NCBI GenBank assembly: GCA_029882335.1
Contig: JAOUKW010000264.1
Location: forward strand, 1 to 5,818
Source of the DNA: Candidatus Heimdallarchaeota archaeon
GTDB lineage: Archaea; Asgardarchaeota; Heimdallarchaeia; Heimdallarchaeales; Kariarchaeaceae
Length of the DNA: 5,818 nt
Direction: 5' to 3'
Shown: positions 1 through 5,149 of the stretch, piece after piece
Layout of the letters: each line of letters begins with the position of its first letter
Position numbering within the stretch: the first letter of the stretch is position 1
The notes under the pieces: generated by a model
Database searches by the model: none
Told to the model about the DNA's origin: nothing
What the model saw: only the letters and a program-made list of their open reading frames with translations
Position numbers and translations under genes: made by a program

Positions 1-58
1 TATTTGATGCTTCACCATGACTATTTGTCCTAGCAATTAGTTTAGCATTTAATTCCAT
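1..58 (-). CDS. Partial gene after the ABC ATPase; probable ABC-2 permease (first 19 codons only)
   Basis: An open frame starts with ATG at 58-56 and runs off the left edge with no stop, reading MELNAKLIARTNSHGEASN. Its start lies one base after the TAA stop of the ATPase gene. It is preceded by AGGAAGTGAT (72-63), a 9-of-10 match to the full archaeal Shine-Dalgarno AGGAGGTGAT, with a 4-base spacer to the ATG. The start is therefore well supported even though almost none of the protein is visible. NatA-like ATPases of this type are nearly always followed by an ABC-2 membrane subunit, whose cytoplasmic N-terminus is usually a short polar stretch before the first membrane helix; the visible residues fit that. 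The permease identity is inferred from position only. No membrane segment can be seen yet. Confidence 0.65.
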   Translation of the reverse strand, partial: MELNAKLIARTNSHGEASN

Positions 59-59
59 T

Positions 60-1118
60 TTAATCACTTCCTAATCCATGTCCGGTGTACTCAATGAATA
101 CATCTTCTAAATCTGGATTTTTGATATTGATGTTGTTGATATCATGATTTGATTGATTTAATATTTGTAAGATATCAAATGTAGTTTGGGTATCTTTATT
201 GATATGTAGTTTTAACCTATTAATATCTCCATTTTCAAGAATAGTCTTTCCATAATTTCCCAATTTAGAAACTAAGTTTTGATTAAACGGATGTTTGGAA
301 TCAACTTCAATAATTCTATCTTTATTTATTGACTGTATTAGCATTTCTGAAGTTCCTTCTGCAATAATATCTCCTTTATCGATTAATATGATGTTATCAC
401 AAAGATCTTCTGCAACATTCATTGAATGTGTCATAACTAATATGGTCTTTTTCTCTTCTTTTTGAAGTACTTTTTTGATGTATTCTCGTAATTGTCGAGA
501 AGCATTTGGATCTAGACCTCGATTGTATTCATCAAGAATCAAAAGTTGTGGATCGTGCATTAATGATCTAATAAATGCTACTTTCATTTTTTGTCCTGTT
601 GAAAGACCTTGTACTAGTTCATCTTTCTTTTCCATTAAACCAAATATTTTAAGATATTCATTTGCTCTTGCTTCTGATTCAGATCGACTTAAACCGTAAA
701 GACTTCCAAAAAATCTTAAATTTTGTAAGGGTGTTAACTTCCAATAAAGACTTCTTTCTCCACCAGTAACCAAACCGAGTGAAAATCTAGCCATTGTTGT
801 TTCTTTTTCAACATCGTATCCATTTACTCTAACCGTTCCCGAATCTGGTAGTACAAGAGTAGAAACTATCTTAGCTAGAGTTGTCTTACCAGCTCCATTA
901 GGTCCCAGTAGACCAAGTATATTTCCTTGTTTTACAACCAGTGAAACATCATTCAAGGCTTTAGTTTCTTTTCTTTTGATATTTAACAACCCTTTTCGAG
1001 TAATGTTAATACAAACATTTTTTTCTATTTTATCTTCAGAGAAAGACTTGTGTCTGAGTTTTCTCTTTGTGCTTGTGTAGGTTTTACTGACGTGCTCAAC
1101 CTCTATTGTATTTTGCAT
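60..1118 (-). CDS. ABC-2 type exporter ATP-binding subunit (NatA/DrrA-like)
   Basis: This 352-residue cytoplasmic ATPase should drive an ABC-2 type exporter through a separate membrane subunit. Visible motifs are Walker A GPNGAGKTT (72-80), signature LSTGQ (172-176), Walker B LLILDE (192-197), D-loop GLDP (201-204) and switch His231 in MTHS. The Q-loop region reads GGERSLYWKLTP (119-130), a variant I associate with a multidrug/drug-export branch of this family; there is no classical Gln. A basic stretch of about 40 residues (11-50) separates the first strand from KALNDVSL, also familiar in that branch. After Walker B the usual Pro-Thr is Tyr-Asn (LDEYNRGLDP), which is unusual. The C-terminal accessory domain (about 265-352) ends with the typical DLEDVFIEYTG. 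The start is ATG at 1118, with a GGTG five bases upstream and a TATA-like element further up. The probable permease follows after one base. Substrate unknown. Confidence 0.93.
   Translation of the reverse strand: MQNTIEVEHVSKTYTSTKRKLRHKSFSEDKIEKNVCINITRKGLLNIKRKETKALNDVSLVVKQGNILGLLGPNGAGKTTLAKIVSTLVLPDSGTVRVNGYDVEKETTMARFSLGLVTGGERSLYWKLTPLQNLRFFGSLYGLSRSESEARANEYLKIFGLMEKKDELVQGLSTGQKMKVAFIRSLMHDPQLLILDEYNRGLDPNASRQLREYIKKVLQKEEKKTILVMTHSMNVAEDLCDNIILIDKGDIIAEGTSEMLIQSINKDRIIEVDSKHPFNQNLVSKLGNYGKTILENGDINRLKLHINKDTQTTFDILQILNQSNHDINNINIKNPDLEDVFIEYTGHGLGSD
63..72 (-). promoter_or_regulatory. Strong Shine-Dalgarno inside the end of the ATPase gene
   Basis: The minus strand reads AGGAAGTGAT across the last codons of the ATPase, followed by its TAA stop, one A, and the ATG of the next gene. 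It differs from the archaeal consensus AGGAGGTGAT at one base and ends 4 bases before the ATG. The placement suggests translational coupling, in which ribosomes finishing the ATPase re-initiate on the partner gene. Confidence 0.7.
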
Positions 1119-1138
1119 TTTTGCACCAATTTTTTTTT

Positions 1139-1146
1139 TATAAATA
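1139..1146 (-). promoter_or_regulatory. TATA-like element for the ABC ATPase gene
   Basis: The minus strand reads TATTTATA here, within a longer AT-rich TTATATTTATAAA, followed by an A10 run (1139-1130). Its centre lies about 25 bases upstream of the ATG at 1118, the usual archaeal TATA-to-start-site distance. The transcript would therefore begin at or just before the start codon. However, GGTG at 1127-1124 sits at Shine-Dalgarno distance, and would be used only if transcription began slightly further upstream. The promoter suggests that the exporter is an independent unit, separate from the gene upstream. Confidence 0.45.
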
Positions 1147-1389
1147 TAATTTGATAAGAAAAATATCCTATCAATTCAGAATTGAGAAAAATTAAGTAAT
1201 TTTGCTTCAAAGCATATATTCAAATTTTCACAATCTGCAATTTTCTACTTTCTTTAAACGGATTCTTTACTTAGATTAATTAAAAAATTTAATTAGTTTG
1301 ATTATGAAAATTTCTTTTCGCATTGAAATTCCTCTAAGTCTTAATTATGGTTATTATTATTAAATATATCTATGAACTGCATATAAAAA
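1147..1389. other. Intergenic gap between the anchored surface protein gene and the ATPase gene
   Basis: This is the AT-rich remainder of the 271-base gap. I see no credible ORF on either strand and no RNA gene. A minus-strand T5 run (1389-1385) follows immediately after the upstream gene's TAA and could act as a simple archaeal U-tract terminator. An 8-bp AT-only inverted repeat (1277-1284 with 1288-1295) is present but expected by chance in such sequence. The gap, the T-tract and the TATA element nearer the ATPase gene together argue that the two genes are separate transcription units. Confidence 0.4.
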
Positions 1390-3150
1390 TTATAAATTAC
1401 TATTATTTTGATTGTTATATTTTCGTAATTTCTTTAATAATTGTTCTTTTGTCATGGGTAGTGTATTTAGATAGCTGATAAGATAATAAAACAGGATTAG
1501 AATACTTCCTACATTGATAGAATTATAAAATGTTGATACTTTTAGTAGCAATCCTTCAATTGTCTTTTGCGTCAAAAAATATCCTTCAAGAAATAATTTT
1601 GCTGCATCTAAATATTTATGTCTATAAAATTCAATTGTTCCTTCAATAAGTAATTTTTCGGCTAAATCAAAACCTGATACATCTAATCTATAAAAAATTG
1701 AATTTTTAACCTGATTCCTGTAATTTACAATTTTGTAGAATGCTGATCTATTGAATTTAGTTCCTAGGTCTATAGCAATGTTTTCCCTTTCTCTTGAAGA
1801 AAACTCCCTATTCCATGTTAATGGTATGTTAGTTTGTGATAATGATGATTCTAGTTGTGCCGTGAAGCCATTTAAAGAGGGTAATCCCCACATTTTTCCA
1901 AGAAGGTTTAATTGTAATTGGGCTAAATAAACTGCGGCACTGTCACTTATTACTTGTTGATTCGCCCATTCATTAAGATTTAGTGTTCCAAAAGCTTCTC
2001 TGCCATATTCGTACAATACTAATCCATTTTCAGATTCAAAATATATTTGCTCAACTTCATCTAAAACAAATTCTGTTATGGAATAAAACCACCCTATTGG
2101 TCGGTTTTGATATATCAACTCATTATCTCTTATTATATTCTTAAATTTTTCAATTGAATTAATATTAAACACAAGGCTTGATTTTCCATTTATTGTTCTA
2201 ATATTATCGGTGATGAAATGTTTCATTTGTGGATTTTCACTTAATTTAATATAAATCGCTTTTGTGGTAACATTAAGATACGGGAAGGTATTGATTATAG
2301 TTTCATCAAATGAGTATGGATTGTGAATATTCATCAAAAGTTGATAATTTGGCTGGGAGGCTTCTTCAGCAATTATAATATTTGCTACGTGAATTGTATG
2401 TTCTAATGGTAATTGATTAATTGAATATGGGGAACCTATTACTAGGTTTTCTATTATTTGTACTATGTTATTAAATACATTTGAAATGCTATACGAGGTT
2501 TGTCCATACTTTGGTGCGATTGCAGATATATCATAAAAAACGTCACCACTATTGGTGTATCCCATATTTTGCATGTCTTCAAGTATTGAGTAATTTCCTA
2601 CAGTGGACCCTCTCGAATACCAATGAGATGTATTTTCTCCATTTATCGGTGCGAGATCAAATAGATGAATTGTTGGATAATCGTTTTGTGTTTCATATTG
2701 ATTTAGCACATTCTTCATCTCTGAAATTGGTATTCTCCATCCACTGTAATATATCTCTGAGGTTGTAGTTTTCATTAAACCATTATTTTCACCGATATTT
2801 GCAACCAATTGAAATTGGTCGATAACTTCAGTTATAGGTCTAAATACGATATCTATTTCATATTCAATAGTATTTTTAATATGATATCTATTACCTTCAA
2901 TACTTGTTGTAATAACCTTTGTTTCATCCGAAATTGGATCATATTCTTCTTGAAATATAATATTGGGTAAATTATCTGCTATGTAGTTAATGAGGTCATG
3001 GTATATGGATAATCCCCAAAGTGCAATATTGACTTTATGAGGAATTGTAATGTTTTGGGTGTTGTCATTAACCTCTATTGTTAAACCTATAGGTTTTGAT
3101 GATGTAAGTAGCAAAGTTATAACAAAAATTACCAATAACGGTTTTTTCAA
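1390..3150 (-). CDS. Secreted, C-terminally membrane-anchored protein of unknown family (TTG start)
   Basis: I cannot assign this 586-residue protein to a named family. Residues 1-19 form a signal peptide: Lys2-Lys3, then a hydrophobic core VIFVITLLLTSS. The long middle part is a polar, aromatic-rich extracellular region with five N-x-S/T sequons (Asn 33, 173, 186, 293, 467). Landmarks are FDLAPINGENTSHWY (164-178), GDVFYDISAIAPKYG (202-216) and SDSAAVYLAQLQLNLLGKMWGLP (402-424, given in full only as positions of a helix ending in Trp421-Gly-Leu-Pro). Residues 497-537 look like one or two amphipathic TPR-like helices, a common stalk in archaeal surface proteins. A membrane helix follows at about 545-563, and the tail (567-586) is Lys-rich, giving N-outside, C-inside topology. 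No protease, hydrolase or cysteine motif is evident. The start is TTG at 3150: an in-frame TAG lies 12 bases upstream, there is no nearby ATG, and the next TTG codons (6 and 13) would cut into the signal peptide. It lies 78 bases after the sensor-like gene. Confidence 0.85.
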   Translation of the reverse strand: MKKPLLVIFVITLLLTSSKPIGLTIEVNDNTQNITIPHKVNIALWGLSIYHDLINYIADNLPNIIFQEEYDPISDETKVITTSIEGNRYHIKNTIEYEIDIVFRPITEVIDQFQLVANIGENNGLMKTTTSEIYYSGWRIPISEMKNVLNQYETQNDYPTIHLFDLAPINGENTSHWYSRGSTVGNYSILEDMQNMGYTNSGDVFYDISAIAPKYGQTSYSISNVFNNIVQIIENLVIGSPYSINQLPLEHTIHVANIIIAEEASQPNYQLLMNIHNPYSFDETIINTFPYLNVTTKAIYIKLSENPQMKHFITDNIRTINGKSSLVFNINSIEKFKNIIRDNELIYQNRPIGWFYSITEFVLDEVEQIYFESENGLVLYEYGREAFGTLNLNEWANQQVISDSAAVYLAQLQLNLLGKMWGLPSLNGFTAQLESSLSQTNIPLTWNREFSSRERENIAIDLGTKFNRSAFYKIVNYRNQVKNSIFYRLDVSGFDLAEKLLIEGTIEFYRHKYLDAAKLFLEGYFLTQKTIEGLLLKVSTFYNSINVGSILILFYYLISYLNTLPMTKEQLLKKLRKYNNQNNSNL

Positions 3151-3170
3151 TAAGATCTTCTATAAAAAAA

Positions 3171-3179
3171 ATAAATTAA
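3171..3179 (-). promoter_or_regulatory. Possible weak TATA element before the anchored surface protein gene
   Basis: The minus strand reads TTTAATTTA, centred about 25 bases upstream of the TTG start and followed by a T8 run (3171-3164). No convincing Shine-Dalgarno lies before the TTG. The spacing fits a leaderless transcript, but the match is weak in such AT-rich sequence. Read-through from the upstream gene, which ends 78 bases earlier, is an equally good explanation. Confidence 0.25.
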
Positions 3180-3228
3180 ATGCATCGTCTGTGTATTTGC
3201 TCTAGGTTAACTAATAATTAAAAATTTA

Positions 3229-4326
3229 TCAAATAATAATGTCAATTTGTATAAACTCACTATTATCTGTAATTTTAAATTTTGCCCCTTTAATGGATTC
3301 TATTAGTCTGGAAGCAAGTGTGAAGGATAGGTTATTTTGGTTTAAGGTAGAGCTACTTTTTGTATTTAAGATAATGTTAAATTTTCCATTATCCAGTAAT
3401 TCACTACTAATCACAATTTTATCATCTTGATCATTATTATGCAATGATAGAGGACTTAATGTATGGAATATTGCTTGTGATAATCTCCTCCTAAGAGTTG
3501 AAATCATGATATTTGGTTCAACTTTATTGATAATTTGTTTTCTTACTTTTTTCTTATATTGTATGAGGTTAATGGTCTCATCAATTAAATTCTTTAAATC
3601 TATTTGTTCTATTTCAACAACATCTACATCAGCATACCCTCTTAGGTCGTTAAATATTGATTTTAATTTGAAAGTTGCTTCTTTTTGATCTAGAACTATA
3701 CTTTTAAACTGTTCAAATAATTTTTCCAATGTTTGATAGTCTTTTGCCTCTAAACGGTTATTAATTAAATTGATTGAATTTTCTATTACTTCCTGATTTG
3801 CTAAAAATACCGAGAGAGGATTGGCAACTTCATGAGCAATTCCTTCCACTAAATCAGATGCAATTTGTCTTTGTTCTTTTAGCATAATAATTTCATTTTT
3901 CTCTAATATTTCTTCATTTAAACTGACATTTAATTTTCTTAATTCATCACTAGTTCTCCTTGCTTTAATTATTGAATTTATTGTGGTTATAAAGTTTTTA
4001 TAAAAATCAAATATTTGTTCTTCAGTTGTGTCTGGTGTTAAAATTGTAGAATCGTATTCCGATATAAAATATCCATAATAGGTTGTATCATCATCTAAAT
4101 ATATTACAATTTTGTTTTGATGGAGTTTGATTATATTTATCTTTTTTAAAATATAATTTGAATGAATTTCGTCATAATTAGCCTTGTTATATTTTATAAA
4201 AACAGTCTTGCTACTGGTTAATAATGTTGATATTAGATCTATTATTTGATCTATCACAAACTGCATGTTTGAGGAGTTATTTTGAATGATTAATATTTTT
4301 TCCCAAAAAAATAATGTGAGTTTCAT
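3229..4326 (-). CDS. Histidine-kinase-like signalling protein: GAF-like, HisKA, degenerate ATPase domain
   Basis: This is a 365-residue soluble protein without membrane segments. Residues about 22-122 resemble a diverged GAF sensor, most clearly YYGYFISEYDSTILTPDTTE (83-102) followed by a long helix. A signalling coiled coil (about 120-158) leads into a HisKA helix with a good H-box, GIAHEVANPLS (162-172); the phospho-acceptor is His165. The second HisKA helix runs to about 230. The following 120 residues have the layout of a HATPase_c domain (IDLKNLIDETINLI, then RRRLSQAIFHTL), but the nucleotide-binding residues are gone: the N-box Asn positions are His288 and Pro292, DxGxG is replaced by NTKSS (321-325), and the G2 glycine is Ser334. 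It is therefore probably a pseudokinase, a phosphotransfer dimer or a fast-evolving kinase. No response regulator is in the window. The ATG at 4326 has an in-frame TGA two codons upstream; Met21 is an alternative start. It is divergent from the small secreted protein gene and lies upstream of the anchored surface protein gene. Confidence 0.85.
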   Translation of the reverse strand: MKLTLFFWEKILIIQNNSSNMQFVIDQIIDLISTLLTSSKTVFIKYNKANYDEIHSNYILKKINIIKLHQNKIVIYLDDDTTYYGYFISEYDSTILTPDTTEEQIFDFYKNFITTINSIIKARRTSDELRKLNVSLNEEILEKNEIIMLKEQRQIASDLVEGIAHEVANPLSVFLANQEVIENSINLINNRLEAKDYQTLEKLFEQFKSIVLDQKEATFKLKSIFNDLRGYADVDVVEIEQIDLKNLIDETINLIQYKKKVRKQIINKVEPNIMISTLRRRLSQAIFHTLSPLSLHNNDQDDKIVISSELLDNGKFNIILNTKSSSTLNQNNLSFTLASRLIESIKGAKFKITDNSEFIQIDIII

Positions 4327-4359
4327 TAATCAATACCCATATCAATTATTATTACTATG

Positions 4360-4367
4360 TATATAAT
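4360..4367 (-). promoter_or_regulatory. TATA-like element for the histidine-kinase-like gene
   Basis: The minus strand reads ATTATATA, centred about 37 bases upstream of the ATG at 4326. Transcription would start near 4338, giving a leader of about 12 bases. That leader holds only a GGGT as a possible weak Shine-Dalgarno. AT-rich surroundings make the assignment uncertain. Confidence 0.4.
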
Positions 4368-4451
4368 TAATAACTTAAAATACTTAAGATTGAAACAATC
4401 ATGATATATATTAAAATTGGAATTAAATTAAAAAAATATATTGATATTTAG

Positions 4452-4493
4452 TTGTTTATTCCGTGATAATAAAAAATGTTATCTAGTAAACAA
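4452..4493. repeat. Nested inverted repeats in the divergent promoter region
   Basis: The outer arms are TTGTTTA (4452-4458) and TAAACAA (4487-4493), a perfect 7-bp inverted repeat. The inner arms are GATAA (4465-4469) and TTATC (4479-4483), a perfect 5-bp inverted repeat sharing nearly the same centre. The block ends 15 bases before the TATA box of the secreted-protein gene, a position suited to a regulator acting on that promoter. Short arms in AT-rich DNA mean chance is possible. Confidence 0.35.
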
Positions 4494-4507
4494 TTAGGGT
4501 ATATCTT

Positions 4508-4515
4508 TTTATAAA
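4508..4515 (+). promoter_or_regulatory. TATA box of the small secreted protein gene
   Basis: TTTATAAA is a near-ideal archaeal TATA box. Its centre is about 24 bases upstream of the ATG at 4535, predicting a leaderless transcript from that codon. The in-frame ATG at 4520 lies only about 8 bases beyond the box centre and should not be in the mRNA. This element decides the start chosen for the gene. Confidence 0.6.
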
Positions 4516-4534
4516 ATTAATGAGAGTTTATCTT

Positions 4535-4990
4535 ATGAGAAAAAAATACTCACAACTTCTGTTGATGTGTTTTTCTATTATAATTATTTCTAGTAGTAGT
4601 GGTGTAAATGCATACTATAATCCAATATCTAGGGTGAATATATCTGATGCATTTTATACTGACTATAATGGAGATGGATTAGAAGATGATGTTGTTGCTT
4701 TTATTACTGTAGACACTTGGTATCTATATCATTCATATAGTTTGTTAATCAATGTTGTATTAACATTACCTTCAGGCTATTATTTCGATCATGTGGGTGA
4801 ACTCTTCATCACTGATCGTACTGAAAATTTTATGTTGGTAATGTTGGATCATGCGATTGAGCCCGGATGGTATCATTTGGGGATAAATTATGAAATGGGT
4901 TGTAAAGAGGGTTATACTGAATTGATATTTGATCCTCCAGGTGGGGGAATAAAAGGTACGACTCCTTCTTTGATTGTTATTAATATTTAA
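4535..4990 (+). CDS. Small secreted protein with a calcium-loop-like D-x-N-x-D-G motif
   Basis: From ATG 4535 the protein has 151 residues. The N-terminus MRKKYSQLLLMCFSIIII is a standard signal peptide with a basic start and hydrophobic core, and cleavage is likely after VNA (residue 26), giving a mature chain of about 125 residues. Starting at ATG 4520 would add only five residues (MRVYL) and conflicts with the TATA box. Early in the mature part is DYNGDGLEDD (43-52), an Asp/Asn pattern resembling calcium loops of EF-hand, dockerin or thrombospondin type-3 repeats, but without the Glu expected at position 12 of a true EF hand. The rest alternates hydrophobic strands with PSGYYFD, EPGWYHLGI and FDPPGGG, suggesting one beta-sandwich domain. 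There is one sequon (Asn35) and no C-terminal anchor, so it is probably released or bound to the surface. Function unknown. It is divergent from the histidine-kinase-like gene and followed by the regulator gene. Confidence 0.8.
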   Translation: MRKKYSQLLLMCFSIIIISSSSGVNAYYNPISRVNISDAFYTDYNGDGLEDDVVAFITVDTWYLYHSYSLLINVVLTLPSGYYFDHVGELFITDRTENFMLVMLDHAIEPGWYHLGINYEMGCKEGYTELIFDPPGGGIKGTTPSLIVINI

Positions 4991-5026
4991 ATCGATAAGG
5001 AAAATTTATACTTTTAAGAAAGGTAA

Positions 5027-5074
5027 TTGGAATAGTATTGATATATGTACTAAAAATATTAAATTATATTCCAA
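5027..5074. repeat. 8-bp inverted repeat upstream of the winged-helix regulator gene
   Basis: TTGGAATA (5027-5034) is matched by TATTCCAA (5067-5074), a perfect inverted repeat with arm centres 40 bp apart, close to four helical turns. It ends 34 bases before the TATA box of the regulator gene. The spacing would suit two dimers of a DNA-binding protein on one face of the helix, for example in autoregulation. With two G/C pairs per arm and AT-rich surroundings, chance cannot be excluded. Confidence 0.35.
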
Positions 5075-5108
5075 AATGTGAAATAATGAATTATGGATAC
5101 AGAATAAA

Positions 5109-5116
5109 TTTATATG
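5109..5116 (+). promoter_or_regulatory. TATA box of the winged-helix regulator gene
   Basis: TTTATATG is centred about 37 bases upstream of the ATG at 5150. A start site near 5137 would give a leader of about 13 bases, just long enough to include the Shine-Dalgarno at 5139-5143. Confidence 0.5.
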
Positions 5117-5138
5117 GGTTTAGTAATAAAGATAATAT

Positions 5139-5143
5139 GGTGA
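5139..5143 (+). promoter_or_regulatory. Shine-Dalgarno of the regulator gene
   Basis: GGTGA is followed by six bases (ATAATA) and then ATG at 5150. It matches the core of the archaeal GGAGGTGA consensus at normal spacing and picks this ATG over the in-frame ATG two codons later. The ATG at 5137 is in another frame and meets a stop after eight codons. Confidence 0.6.
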
Positions 5144-5149
5144 ATAATA

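Noticed and set aside
475..699. Plus-strand open frame opposite the ABC ATPase
   Set aside because: It lies wholly antisense to a well-supported gene, shows no domain pattern and has no promoter or Shine-Dalgarno.
1277..1295. AT-only hairpin (8-bp arms, 3-base loop) as a terminator or small RNA
   Set aside because: It has no G/C pairs and no adjacent U-tract in a useful position, so it is expected by chance in this composition.
2481..2768. Plus-strand open frame opposite the anchored surface protein gene
   Set aside because: It is the antisense shadow of a gene supported by a signal peptide and membrane anchor; its residue composition is not protein-like.
3152..3159. AAGATCTT palindrome just upstream of the TTG start as an operator
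   Set aside because: A single 8-bp palindrome without a second copy or conserved partner is too little to support a binding site.
3239..3688. Two short plus-strand frames opposite the kinase-like gene
   Set aside because: They are antisense to HisKA/ATPase-like coding sequence, and their hydrophobic look comes from reading the complement of Lys/Asn-rich codons.
4373..4387. Direct repeat ACTTAA...ACTTAA with 9-bp spacing in the divergent region
   Set aside because: Six-base AT-rich repeats are common in this sequence; there is no third copy or symmetry.
4520..4534. Upstream ATG at 4520 as the start of the small secreted protein
   Set aside because: It lies only a few bases after the TATA box and would add five residues before an already complete signal peptide.
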